64,000 nt of DNA from Cylindrotheca closterium (GCA_933822405.4 CAKOGP040001736.1:312981-376980); one strand, 5' to 3'; shown: positions 33,044-43,471, counted from the stretch's first letter. Numbers and translations are program-made. The notes: generated by a model not told the origin, from the sequence alone.

Positions 33044-34188
33044 TATTGCCATCGCCATCGTCATCATCAGGACCACAACACAAAAAATCACATTTCCCAT
33101 CATCACCGCATCCTTATCATTGTTGGACACAGAAGCATTCCTTTCACTCGACACTACCAAGTGCATCTACCAACGACAAGGAACAAAAACTAGAGAAAAA
33201 TGATACAATAAGATCAACAGCAACAACCTCGGATCCTCCCATTTTGACCTGGTACGATCCATATGTGGCGGAATGGATGGGCCCATATCTACGATTGGCA
33301 AGAGTCGACAAACCCATTGGCACCTGGTTGCTCTTGTGGCCCTGTCTATGGTCTACCGCCATGGCAGCGTCCGCACCAGCAACTACTACTATCACTGCCA
33401 GCAGTAGTACATCCTTACTATTGCCAGATCCTTATCTCATGGGTCTCTTCACGGTTGGTTCCTTTGTCATGCGGGGCTCGGGCTGTACCATTAACGATAT
33501 GTGGGATCAAGACTTTGATAAGCGAGTCGCCCGGACCAAATCAAGACCATTGGCCAGCGGCGAATTGAATTCCACCCAAGCCATTGGATTCTTGGGGTTG
33601 CAACTAGCCACTGGTCTTGGGGTTCTATTGAGTTTACCCAATATGGAATACTGCTTCATGTGGGGTGTCTCGTCTTTACCATTGGTGGTGATGTATCCAT
33701 TAATGAAGCGATTCACCAACTTTCCACAAGTATTCTTGGGATTGACCTTCAACTGGGGTGCTTGGATGGGTTGGGCGGCGACCTATGGGTCCATGAACTA
33801 TGCAGTTATTGCACCACTCTATCTATCAGGAGTATGTTGGACTGTCGTGTATGATACCATCTATGCCAATCAAGATAAGCACGACGACAAAGCGATTGGA
33901 TTGAAATCGACAGCCTTGACCTTTGGAGAAGACGAAACCAAGCACAAACAGATCTTGCATGGTTTTGCCGCCTTGACCTTTGTCCAATGGCTAGCAGCTG
34001 GCTATATGATGGAGGATATTTCCATGGTGCCTTATAGTGCGGGAATGAGTCTAGCTTATTCGCACTTGTTGTGGCAAATTCAAACAGCCGAATTGGACAA
34101 TCCACAAAATCTTGCCGACCGTTTCCGATCCAACACAGGCCTGGGTGGTATTGTATTTGCAGCTATTGTAGCTGGAAAGGTATTATAG
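32683..34188 (+). CDS. COQ2: 4-hydroxybenzoate polyprenyltransferase, mitochondrial
   Basis: A single exon of 501 aa. The start is ATG 32683, giving a basic presequence (MNKKGLFRKLPF) suited to mitochondria; the frame is open upstream but without an ATG. About 180 low-complexity residues, including a Ser run, precede the UbiA domain. The two Asp-rich prenyl-diphosphate/Mg sites are clear: NDMWDQDFDKRVARTKSRPL at about 271-290 and YDTIYANQDKHDD at about 389, followed by GLKSTALTFG. Multiple membrane helices lie between. It attaches the polyprenyl tail to 4-hydroxybenzoate in ubiquinone synthesis at the inner membrane. Confidence 0.96.
33012..33043 (+). repeat. ATC/TCA triplet microsatellite in COQ2
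   Basis: About ten TCA triplets encode a Ser run in the poorly conserved region before the UbiA domain, so length change would be tolerated. Confidence 0.8.
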
Positions 34189-34564
34189 AATTTTGAAATG
34201 AAGAGTGGCCTAGGTACACTTACAACTATTACTATTGACATTAATACTATACCCTCCTAATATAGCTTCCAATACTGTCATTGTCATCGAGTACCGGTTC
34301 AAGTAATACATACTGTATATGGTCCCCATCTCAAGTCGAAACCTGGTGGCTTTCGTCCGTCCTCGTACGGGATTGTGTGGTCCTCACTCACAGAAGTGCC
34401 GGAACGAGCCAATCAAAATGAGCTTCGCTTCTCCAACGTCTCCCAGAAAAATAAAATAAGTATCGGAAGAGAAGCCACCGACCAAAGTTACATTGGAGGA
34501 TAAACATCAACACGCACAACAAACCAAAACAAACCAAACCAAACCAATACCCCACATATACAAA
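34189..34564. other. Intergenic spacer / promoter of the asd gene
   Basis: These 376 bp follow the COQ2 stop and precede the ATG of aspartate-semialdehyde dehydrogenase. The last part is A/C-rich (ACCAAACCAAACC), as in a 5' leader. Confidence 0.4.
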
Positions 34565-36019
34565 ATGAAGTTCTCACTTTCCGCTGTTGTTTCGGTCATG
34601 GCTGTCTCGTCATGTGCTGCCTTTACTCCCATTCAGAAGACCCACACTACCACTCTTCGACCAACAACAACTCGTGGTTCTAGTAGTAGTACGACCAGCC
34701 TCAATTACAGCGTGGGCATTGTTGGTGCCACTGGTGCTGTCGGGAAGGAAATTCGTCAATGTTTGGAGACTCGTGGAGTGTTGGATGTCGATACTTTGAG
34801 AATCTTTGGTTCCGAACGAAGTGCTGGCTCTACCGTCGAAACCAAATACGGCGACATCTCAGTGGAACTCTTTTCCGAAGAGGCTTGCCGAGAATGTGAC
34901 GTTGTCTTTCTGGCTGTCGATGGAGACTTTGCTTTGAAGCATGCCAGGAATATCTGTGAGGGAGATGACGGTGCTGTTGTCATTGATAACTCGGTAAGAA
35001 GACAAAAACCAGATGCATATTTGTGAAATGGTGGATGGTCATTGAAACCAAGTAGCGACAAGAGAGTCACGACAAGGTTGAACATGTTCCTTCAACGATG
35101 ATGTCCGCCCTATCATTGGAACTGCTTGTTGTTCTTGTTCTCATACTGTATTGTTTCTCGTTTCCTTCCTTCTTGTTTCTGAAATGCTATCCATTTCGTC
35201 GATTCGGCCATTTGAAAACTTTGACATACATCACCATTCATGATTCTCCAATTACGATACTACACGCCCATACACAAACCTTACTAGTCCGCCTTCCGCT
35301 ACGAAGATGACGTTCCATTGGTCGTTCCCGAAATCAATGGCAAAGAAACTAAAAAGTCCAAGTTGATTGCCAATCCCAATTGTACCACAGCCATCGGACT
35401 CATGGCACTGTGGCCACTCATTCAAAAGTTTGGTGTCGTCAAGGTCTTGATGAGCACCTACCAAGCTTCTTCTGGAGCTGGACAACCTGGTATGGACGAA
35501 TTGACCAGTGGTACCAAGGCTTACTTGGAAGGAAAAGAGGTCGTCAACAAGATCTTTGCCCATCCATTGCCCTTCAATGTCATTCCACAAATTGACAAAT
35601 TCCAAGAGAATGGTTACACCAAGGAAGAAATGAAGGTCACTTGGGAATGCCGCAAGATTTGCAATCTTCCCGAAGATACTCCCATCAGTTGTACGGCCGT
35701 CCGCATTCCTACCATTCGTGCTCACTCCGAGACGATTGTGTTGGAAACCGAAAAGGATGTCGATGTCGCCGTTGCCCGCCAAGTCTTGGAAGAAGCCAAG
35801 GGTGTCAAGGTTGTGGATGATCCCGAGTCATTGAGTTATCCCATGCCCTTGACGGCTACTGGTCAATACGATGTCGAGGTAGGACGCATCCGCAAGTCGA
35901 TCGCCTTTGGTGACAAGGGATTGGAATTCTTTGTCTGCGGCGACCAATTGCTCAGAGGAGCTGCCTTGAATGCGGTTTTGGTGGCTGAAGAAATGCAAGA
36001 GAATGGTGCTCTGAATTAA
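34565..36019 (+). CDS. asd: Aspartate-semialdehyde dehydrogenase, plastid-targeted
   Basis: Two exons, 34565-34993 and 35288-36019, join in frame across a 294-bp GT-AG intron to give 386 aa; the junction gives the conserved DNS-SAFR. Residues 1-19 are a signal peptide ending in CAAF-TP, an ASAFAP-like site for import into the secondary plastid. The NADP fold starts [12 protein letters not shown]. The catalytic Cys is in NPNCTT (about residue 175), with [11 protein letters not shown] and the substrate-binding Arg/His region ([10 protein letters not shown]) after it. It converts aspartyl phosphate to aspartate semialdehyde for Lys, Thr and Met synthesis. Confidence 0.96.
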
Positions 36020-36419
36020 AATTAAAAGCTTTGGGGCTGATTGATCGATCGAACGATATGAATTGATGATTGGTTTCGATGAATGATAATAGCAAAATAG
36101 TAAAATAGCAAAGTAGCAAACTAGATTGAAGTATACATTATAGATGCACGGTTGGTGGATTAGACTTTGCGAATTGCAAAACCACTACATGCAATTATTA
36201 TGAATGTACTAGAGTAAAAGCAAAGCGGAAGGATCCTATACGGCACATTTGAACACGAACAGTACAGGTTTGTGTAGAAAAGTACAAGTGCTTTTGGATG
36301 CTGTGATAATAATTTATCATTATGATTTAGCAATTCAGCTTCTCCTAATAAAATGAAATGTTATTCATTAGGACAAAGAACGACGCAGCAAATAGCCAAT
36401 GTGATAACACCAACTCAAA
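36020..36419. other. Intergenic spacer between convergent genes
   Basis: These 400 AT-rich bp hold the 3' ends of the asd and NDUFB7-like genes. No other feature was seen. Confidence 0.5.
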
Positions 36420-36692
36420 TCAATGGTTGACAGGAGCAACAACTCCTTCGTACTCGACACCCTTCTTCTTGGCCACTCGATCCATCCAAGCGTAGTATTC
36501 ACACTCTTCGTAGGTGTGACGTTCATGTCCGCACTTGGACATTTGGTAATAGTTCTCACGACGGCATTTGTTCAAACCCGTCAACAAATGTCCGCACTTG
36601 TCTCGAAACGCAAGGGGAATCTTGGCGGCCTTGAGAGCTTCCAAATCTTGGTCTGCCTTTGGTTCGGCTGCGGCATTGTGACGTCCTCCCAT
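36420..36692 (-). CDS. NDUFB7: Complex I subunit NDUFB7-like (twin CX9C)
   Basis: A single exon of 90 aa from ATG 36692. The twin CX9C motif is exact: Cys33/Cys43 and Cys54/Cys64, in FRDKCGHLL...NKCRREN and KCGHERHTYEECEYYAWMDR. The order, spacing and following CEY-Y-MDR stretch match NDUFB7/B18 of mitochondrial NADH dehydrogenase, which sits on the intermembrane-space side and is folded by disulfide relay. The N-terminus MGG could be myristoylated, as in mammalian NDUFB7. Other twin-CX9C proteins are less likely. Confidence 0.88.
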   Translation of the reverse strand: MGGRHNAAAEPKADQDLEALKAAKIPLAFRDKCGHLLTGLNKCRRENYYQMSKCGHERHTYEECEYYAWMDRVAKKKGVEYEGVVAPVNH

Positions 36693-37240
36693 TGTGTTGT
36701 GTTACGGAAAGAAGGGAAAGTAAATGGAAGTGAAAATGAAGACAGAGCAAGGCCAAACAACAACCAAACACTGATGCTACAGTATCGTTTTGAGTTGCCG
36801 GTTGTCTTGCTGCGTTCGTTTGTTCCTATCTTCGTCTACGTCTGTACGTCATGTTCCCATACTCACTTGAACTCATGACAGACGTTTTGGTTTGAATACC
36901 TCGACCAGCGACAAACTGAAACAGGAGAGGAACGCAATCAATCAATCCGTTCCGCCAAATAAATTCCGTTCCGCCATCATTTTTGAACGAATGAGATGAT
37001 ATGGAACGCTATGCGCTATGTGCACTATCAAAATAAGCTGCTTTTGAGGATCTCTCGAATTTCACTGCACTGCACCGGTAGACTGTGCCCACTGTAGTAC
37101 GTGTGTAGTATGATGCAACTCCGATCCAGCCATGATACAATAGCACGCCACCACTACACAGCATTATGAACCAACTAGAAGGTAATGTATGAAGATTGTT
37201 TTTTAAAGTTATTCTACAGATCCTAGCTGAACGGGGTCGT
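36693..37240. other. Intergenic spacer
   Basis: These 548 bp are upstream of the NDUFB7-like gene and downstream of the first TPR-like copy. No gene or repeat is supported. Confidence 0.5.
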
Positions 37241-37936
37241 TTAGGCAGCTGGTGACGCAATCACGCCTTCTGCCGATAGAGTGTTCGATATCATGCTTTG
37301 GAGTTCATCCACTGTGAACATTCGAGTGGCAGTGTGTTGCAGAGACTGAATAAGAGCCTTTAGAAACTGTAGCCTTCTGCATGCTTGGCCCAAAAGCCCC
37401 TTTTCCAACTCGATTTGAGCCAAGTTGTTGGTGGCGGCCATGGTAATAAGTGAGACTGTGTTGTTGGAACCTGCGTGAATAAACTGCCCAACGAGCTGAA
37501 GACAACATTCGTATAGCTTAGCTGCTCGATGTAGGGATGCTGACCTTCCAGTCTTGAAAGCTTGTTGATGATGCAGAATGGCGGTGTTGAAGGCAACTCC
37601 CGCGCAGTAGATAGTCATCTTTGCTTGCGTCATATCTTGCGTCGATGATGCTGGTGATTCTTGCAATATCAATGCACTTTGATATACAAATGGCTCGTTT
37701 TGTGTGGATGCATCACAACGAGCCTTCGGTGCCGTGGTATGCAAACATTCATGTTGGGGCGCAGTGTTCATGGCGGCCGCAATCACGTCATCATCTAGAT
37801 AATAGCCCTTCATGAGTTGCTTCAACACACGGAGCGACTCGTATAAGGCCTTGGCAGCTAGAGGGAGATCATCCAACTGGTAAAGTGCCACAGCTTGATT
37901 GTTCAGCTGCAAAGTGTCTTGCAGAGAGATCATCAT
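37241..37936 (-). CDS. TPR-like helical protein, tandem family copy 1 (intact)
   Basis: A single exon of 231 aa. I chose ATG 37936 because the shared family start is M-ISLQDTLQLNNQ; the open frame runs further 5' without an ATG. The first 45 residues look like a TPR helix pair (LNNQAVALYQLDDLPLAAKALYESLRVLK). A variable Cys-containing linker follows, with QHECLHTTAP and CDASTQNEPFVYQSALILQE. A second helical block comes next (GVAFNTAILHHQQAFKTG, AAKLYECCLQLVGQ, NNLAQIELEKGLLGQACRRLQ). It ends SAEGVIASPAA, nearly identical in all copies. No enzyme motif is visible. The function is unknown and probably scaffold-like. Confidence 0.8.
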   Translation of the reverse strand: MMISLQDTLQLNNQAVALYQLDDLPLAAKALYESLRVLKQLMKGYYLDDDVIAAAMNTAPQHECLHTTAPKARCDASTQNEPFVYQSALILQESPASSTQDMTQAKMTIYCAGVAFNTAILHHQQAFKTGRSASLHRAAKLYECCLQLVGQFIHAGSNNTVSLITMAATNNLAQIELEKGLLGQACRRLQFLKALIQSLQHTATRMFTVDELQSMISNTLSAEGVIASPAA

Positions 37937-38842
37937 GATTTGGCTATTATGATGCCTGTGCGTTTTTTTTGCAGAGTTGTGGGAATTATTGCTTTCCACA
38001 GAATTAATTGTTCGTGAAAATCATTTTTACTGTACTTATATATGACACAAGGGTTGTCAATAATTGTCAACTCTAGGAACGGCCGGGAAATAGAAATTTA
38101 GCATACAATTCTTGAGAGTAAATATTGATTTTCCCGGCCGTCCTAGTAAAAGCGCTAGGGAACTCCAATCCGTCAGTGTTAATGAAAAAGTCTATTGGAT
38201 TTGGAAGGGTGCGAAGCCGAATGCGAACCGAAAGACTGCACGTCTATTCTGATCGAACTTTCGGGAATCCAGCGCGGTATTGAAATTACATAGAGGCTAC
38301 ATGAAGTGGAGAACTTTCATCTTGTTGCCAAGAGGTAAGGGCCCATTGGAGGGCGGTAGGCGCAGCGAATTTGTCCATTTTTCGCAATCACTCTACTTTA
38401 CCGAAAAATTGTGCACAAAAGGTGGGTATAACCGTTACCATAGTATCAGTAGGTAGTGACACAATTGCATCTTCACGACGGCTTGGGACGAGTACGCTAC
38501 AAGGAAAAAGCCTCGTTGTTTCATGGTTGTGCAATGCTGCGTTGACGTCTTCAGACGAGCCCTCCTCATGTACCGGTATGTACTATCCTTCTCATTTATT
38601 TGATCCACGTCCCGTGATATCGAACACCAGCACCACCTACACCACATAGTCTATGTTATCTATCAGTGACTTATGCAAATAGTATGAAAGGAGAAGAATT
38701 GTCTTTTCGCCAAGGTCTACTATCATTGATTGTAGTTAAAGTCGAGAAAAGCAAATTGCTCTATAAATACCAATCGAGCAAAATGTATGTGCTTTCGGGA
38801 ACCATACTGCTGTCAATTCGTCCACTCATTTGTTGTTTTCTT
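37937..38842. other. Intergenic region with MITE copy B
   Basis: These 906 bp lie upstream of TPR-like copy 1. They contain the 68-bp element at 38076-38143 and a TACCGGTA palindrome at 38571. No gene is supported. Confidence 0.5.
38076..38143. mobile_element. 68-bp palindromic MITE, copy B
   Basis: Reverse orientation of the element at 8045-8112, the same 68-bp length and about two mismatches. It starts GGAACGGCCGGGAAA and ends TTTTCCCGGCCGTCC, and is flanked on both sides by TA (within CTAG). It lies about 140 bp upstream of the start of TPR-like copy 1. Confidence 0.75.
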
Positions 38843-39724
38843 TCATCCAACAAAGCTCGGTCGGGGGCATGGAAGATCAACCGGAGCCGTAGCGCTCTCA
38901 TCCCAAAGGAAACCAATCACGTTCGGTATCACAATGGAAGCTTCATTTGTCACTCGACAGGCTTGTCGATCCACCTTTCTTCGCTTGGTACTTCTTGGAA
39001 CAAAGGGTGACTCATCTATCGCTGGAGCTTTGACATTTTGCTTCCATAGCGCGAGCTCTAAAAGAGGTATCCCTTCGTCCTTGACGTGGAGCGATAATAC
39101 TGCCAAAACCCTGTCCACACACTGGCATCGGGGCTCCGAGCTTCCATTCCAATCCTTTGACTCGATTAGTGACGACAGTCCATCGGCCATCTATCGTCCC
39201 GTGCCAAATCGAGGTATCTGTTCAATAATTACCTTTTGGACCAGTAGCATGATTGGTAGAATGGCTCTTGGAGTTGAGTTCATCAAAACGTAGTCTAACG
39301 TAGTCTAGCCCTGCTTGCCTCTGTGGGAAAGAGCATTCATAAGATATTTGTCCAGAAGTACTTGTACTAAATCGAGGCAAAGCTTTGCAGAAGTCGCAAG
39401 AATGCGAAATGGAGTCATTCAAAGGTCGAGAATGCCCTTTTCCTATAGCCGCCGCTTGTTGGGGGGCATCTTGAAAGTGATTGCTAATGACCCCTTCGTT
39501 CAACAGCAGTGATGTAATGTGGGGTGGAACGAAATCGAAAGGAGACAATATGATATCACTCTGCAATGATCCTCACAAAAGGCTTCCAACAGCCTTGATT
39601 TCTTCATCATCTTCACTGAATGAACAGAAATCCAAGCAGAGCAGTTCAAGTCCATTGGTTGTCCTGATACCATAGCGACCTTGAAGATCAAAATCGCCAG
39701 AATCAAATCAAGGGGCTCGACCAT
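38843..39724 (-). pseudogene. Possible decayed minus-strand gene
   Basis: Three coding-like minus frames follow one another with phase changes: 39724-39500 (MKKSRLLEAFCEDHCRV), 39566-39222 (LLNEGVISNHFQDAPQQ, CDFCKALPRF) and 39190-38843 (VLAVLSLHVKDEGIPLLELALWK, RRKVDRQACRVTNEASIVIPNVIGFL). They would read as one protein if two phase changes were removed. I cannot name the family. Introns instead of frameshifts are possible. Confidence 0.35.
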
Positions 39725-39860
39725 CTCGGGAAAGCTTCACAGTTGCGTTTTGCAGCTTTCTTGCGTCAAGCGCACAAAGCCGCAATTGAGTTTCTTCATT
39801 TCCTGGTTCTCCATGTTGTTCTTCCACCGAAATCACATTATTGCATTTTCCACCACGATA

Positions 39861-39910
39861 GGTGCTACAGCTTGATTGTTTAGCTTCAATGCATCTTGTA
39901 GTGAGATCAT
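39861..39910 (-). pseudogene. N-terminal fragment of the TPR-like family
   Basis: From ATG 39910 the sequence encodes MISLQDALKLNNQAVAP, matching the first 16-17 residues of the family, then diverges and stops within about 10 codons. Only the 5' end of a copy survives. Confidence 0.7.
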
Positions 39911-41038
39911 GATTTTGACGATCGAAAAGCTGCAGAAGAGTTTTATGTCGCGGAAGAGTTTCATGTCGCGGAAACGTCTTTACATAACGAACACGTCAAA
40001 TGACAACGTTCATCATGGTTCCAAGAGGCCGGTACACTACCGGTAGGTTGGTTTTATTCTCCGTTTTCGCCGCTTTGTGATGTTACAAAATGTCCGCATA
40101 CTCAAAGTGGGTACCGGGTATACTGTCCGCTCGCATACATTCAATTAACTCTCTACTCCCAGGCAGTCAGTCTAGCTAGTTGTCTTCCTACTGATGACAT
40201 CTGATTTTTTCTGATGAGATTGTCGGCGAGAGACGAAGCGTGATATGGTCTTGCTGTCATGCGAAATCAACCAAAATACCCCATCGCATCAAACGAACTT
40301 GGCAACAGCGTTGGTATAAAAGTGTAGAGCCGATTTTCATAAAAATAGATTTAGGCAGCTGGTGACGTAGTCACACCTTCTGCAAGTAAAATATTTGATA
40401 GCATGCCTTGAAATTCACTCATGGTTAAGATCTGAATAATGACGGGTCGCAAAGACTGAATAACAGTCTGAAGAACTTGTAGCCTACTGCATGCTTGTTC
40501 CACGAGCCCTTTCTCCAACTCAATTTGAGCCAAGTTATTGCTGGCGGCCATGGCAATAAGTGAGACGGTGTTGTTGCAATCTGCATGAACGTGCTGCCCA
40601 ACGAGATGAAGACTTGCTTCATATAGCTTGGCTGCTCGATCTAGGGATGCCGAGTTTCCAGTCTTGATGGCTTGTTGGTGATGCAGAACAGCGGTGTTGA
40701 AGACAACTCCCGCACAGTAGATCGCTATCTTTCCGGGCATCTTGCCTTGGAACGATAATCGCGATTCTTGCAATATCAATGCGCTTTTATATACAAATGG
40801 CTCGTTTTGCGTGGATGCATCACAATGTGCCAACGTGTGCAAACATTCATGCAGGAGCGGCCTGAAATGGCAGGCTTGCTGGGAATGTCCTCAGCGATGT
40901 CGTATAGATTGCCTATCAAGGATGACGGAAGCTGACTTGCCGGTGACAGACTCTGCGCAATGCAGAGCTTGGGCTTCGCTGAAAACGAGCCTGCCTAAAG
41001 ATTCATTTCATTCGTGGACGTTCCGTTGAAATGGGTGA

Positions 41039-41137
41039 ACTTCGTCGGACACTTCGTCGGACCGACGAAACTTCGTCGGATCCGACGAAACTTCGTCGGA
41101 CCCGACGAAACTTCGTCGGACCCGACGAAACTTGGTC
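41039..41137. repeat. Subterminal array, 20-bp palindromic units (left)
   Basis: About four to five units of ACTTCGTCGGACCCGACGAA. One unit contains the perfect 18-bp palindrome TTCGTCGGATCCGACGAA; the others differ by one or two central bases. It lies inside the 846-bp element. These could be transposase-binding sites. Confidence 0.8.
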
Positions 41138-41410
41138 GCATTAGAAACAGGGTAGATTATTTTTAAACCTCTTGATCGGATTAATCCTAAATCTATTACT
41201 CAACTGAGTACAATTCGTGGTTGACGTTTGAATTTCTGAAAGCATGCAACATGTCTGTAGCAGGTGGTATTAAAATACCGTTTTTTGCCGTTGTTGCTTG
41301 TCATTCTTCTTGGACCAGCTTGCGTGCAACGGTATGCCAACCATAGAATTCATTTAGAATTTTACACGAGCTCCGAAACCAGTTTCGTCCATTTTGTCCA
41401 TTTCGACGAA

Positions 41411-41490
41411 GAATAGTCGGACTCCGACGAGAATAGTCGGACTCCGACGAGAATAGTCGGACTCCGACGAGAATAGTCGGACTCGACGAA
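41411..41490. repeat. Subterminal array, 20-bp units (right)
   Basis: Four tandem 20-bp units of GAATAGTCGGACTCCGACGA, the last one slightly altered. The core GTCGGA-C-TCCGAC is a palindrome with one central base and shares GTCGG with the left array. Confidence 0.85.
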
Positions 41491-41874
41491 GGGTCGACTA
41501 TTTTCGTCCATTTGGACGAAGGTTCAACGGTTCGGAAGCATTTAAAAAAGGCACGCACGCCGAGTAGTTTTGAAAAGAAAGACGCGCCAGTCAACCAAAC
41601 TTGTGTAAAAAATTGAAGACTATGCTATTCCCATCATTTTGTCCGAACGACACCCCCGAAAAGCTGACTCGGCGCGTGTAGGTCCAGTTACAGGCCGCTC
41701 CAGAGGAACAGTGTTTACGGCGGGAATCGCGTCATCCTGACAAAACTCCTTAAAAATTCTTTTGAAAGAACAGAGCGATTGATAGTAGGCCTTGGCAGCC
41801 TGAGGGAGATCACCAGAGTGGTAAAGTGTCACAGCTTGATTGTTCAGGTTAATGGTGTTGTGTAAAGAGATCAT

Positions 41875-42795
41875 GTTGATAAGATTCTGCGAATTTTGTG
41901 GATTTGGCAGAGTTGAGGAAGTTGTGAGTCAAAAAATTATGGAATGAACGCCAGAGAAAATTAAAATGCTGCATTTTCTTTTCTAAAATACCGTGTGGAA
42001 TAAACCCGAAGATGGGCTTATTCTGGCTTGTGAGTGACTGCATATTGCTTCTGCTCAAAACCTACCGCGGGGAGCAGAAAATCAAGGTTACGTAGATATT
42101 TCATGATACAGTACACGTGTACAGTGTATGTGCACATTGTACTTAGGGCGGAACATTCATTTTGTTTTTACCAACATTCTGGAAGGGCTGTTTTACCGCG
42201 AAACTTCGTCAGTTTTTTCGCGATCGATTGCGGTCACTCACACAATTTTTAAAAAAGTAGCGCGTGAAAACAAAAGTGTGCTTTCATCGTCGTCTGATCG
42301 CGCCCGTCCTATTACCCCTCGATTTCGGACTTGCAAGTTGAAAGTTGCCTCGCCTACGATCGTTTCTTTTTTCTTTACTTCAGTGTGATGACACAAGTTG
42401 TACAGAATGATCATAAGCTGGTGATAAGATGATAACCGAGTTTTCCATACGCTGCTTCCTGAACTTGAGTTCCAGTCTATGACAAAACAAAACATGATTG
42501 GAGTACTAGGTTGCTCTTTTTGTGTATGAAAGTCTGCTAATCTTCATGGTGTACCTGATGACTCGCTCCTCCGGTCTCCGGATCTCCGTGCTCCTGGTGG
42601 TGATTCATTCCTTGTTGGGGCGCGTTTGAATGCGGTCAGTTAACAGTCATACCGGTATAAAAGTCTGTCCATAACTTGCACCCGCAAGCAACAAAAACAT
42701 AGGTACGCATCAGCAGGGCTAAACAATCACACAAGCATACATGCGAAGAGGCATTCTTTATTTATATTATACAGATTTTAGCTAAAGGGTATCGT
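41875..42795. other. Intergenic region between TPR-like copies 2 and 3
   Basis: These 921 bp contain the palindrome at 42111-42122, 237 bp upstream of the start of copy 2, and TACCGGTA at 42650. No gene is supported. Confidence 0.5.
42111..42122. promoter_or_regulatory. 12-bp palindrome GTACACGTGTAC
   Basis: Second exact copy of the 12-mer seen at 420 and 44164, here about 237 bp upstream of the ATG of TPR-like copy 2. A G-box-type regulatory role is inferred. Confidence 0.4.
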
Positions 42796-43471
42796 TTAGG
42801 CAGCTGGTGACACAGTCACGCCTTCTGTTGAGAGAGTATTTGATAGCATGCATTGGAATTCATGCACTGTGAAAATGTGAGGGACGACGGATCGCAGAGA
42901 TTGCATAGGAAATTTTAGAGCTTGTAGCCTTTTGCATGCTTGTTCCACCAGCCCTTTCTCCAACTCGATTTGAGCCAAGTTATTGCTAGCAGCCATTGCA
43001 ATAAGCGATGCGGTGTTGTTGGAATATGCATCAACATGCTGCCCAATGAGCTGAAGACTTGTTTCGTATAGCATAGCTGCTCGACGATCTAGGTTTGCTG
43101 AGGTTCCGGTCTTGATAGCAGTGTTGAAGACAACTCCGGCACAATAGATCGCCATCTTTTCGGGTATCACATCCTGAAACGATGATGGTGTTTCTTGAAA
43201 CATCAGTGCGCTTTGATAAATAAAAGACTCGTTTTGTGTGGATGCATCACAATGAGCAGCTTTCGGTACAGTGACGTGCAGGCATTCGTGTTGCGGCACA
43301 ATTTTAGCGGTTGCAATCACGTCATTTTGATAACACTCCTTCAAAAGTCGGTTGAAAACACGAAGCGACTGACTCATCGTAGGCTTTGGCAGCTTGAGGA
43401 AGCTCATCCAATTGGTAAATAAGTGCCACGGCTCGATTGTTCAGCTGCAAGATATCTTGGAGAGAGATCAT
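42796..43471 (-). pseudogene. TPR-like family copy 3, frameshifted
   Basis: From ATG 43471 the frame reads MISLQDILQLNNRAVALIYQLDELPQAAKAYDES and then leaves the family reading at a tandem AGTC duplication (43365-43375). The rest of the family sequence (LRVFNRLLKECYQND to VTVSPAA) continues one frame over down to 42796. Other changes are in-frame: loss of the ILHHQQ segment and one extra Arg. The single 4-bp duplication suggests recent inactivation; a sequencing error cannot be excluded. Confidence 0.75.

Larger units (their letters stand above)
40855..41700. mobile_element. 846-bp non-autonomous DNA transposon-like element
   Basis: It has perfect 10-bp terminal inverted repeats, GAGCGGCCTG at 40855 and CAGGCCGCTC ending at 41700, with weaker complementarity inward. 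It is flanked by direct CAG at 40852-40854 and 41701-41703. The empty site aligns without gaps to intact family copies. Inside are two arrays of 20-bp GTCGG palindromic units (41039-41137 and 41411-41490). No transposase-like frame is present; the longest is under 100 codons. A 3-bp duplication is compatible with PIF/Harbinger or CACTA-like elements, but the ends match neither clearly. Confidence 0.85.
40351..41874 (-). pseudogene. TPR-like family copy 2, split by an 846-bp insertion
   Basis: The 5' part (41874-41701, 58 codons, MISLHNTINLNNQ to NTVPL) and the 3' part (40851-40351, 167 codons including stop, HECLHTLAHCDAS to TTSPAA) are both collinear with the intact copies. They are separated by the element at 40855-41700 and its duplicated CAG. 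Removing the element and one CAG leaves an uninterrupted 224-aa frame, close to the 229-231 aa of the intact copies. The coding parts show no other break, so the insertion looks recent. In its present state the 5' frame reads about 26 codons into the element and stops. Confidence 0.85.

Noticed and set aside
41411..41490. CRISPR-like array
   Set aside because: The 20-bp units are directly adjacent with no unique spacers, and the context is a eukaryotic transposon-like element.
40855..41700. The 846-bp element acting as a spliced intron (introner)
   Set aside because: The termini offer a donor (CCT|GTAACT) and an acceptor (TTTCAG|GCC) on the gene strand, but using them leaves 19 extra bases, shifts the frame and meets a TGA at once.
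43365..43375. An intron explaining the phase change in TPR-like copy 3
   Set aside because: The change occurs at a tandem 4-bp duplication with family homology continuous on both sides, leaving no room for an intron.
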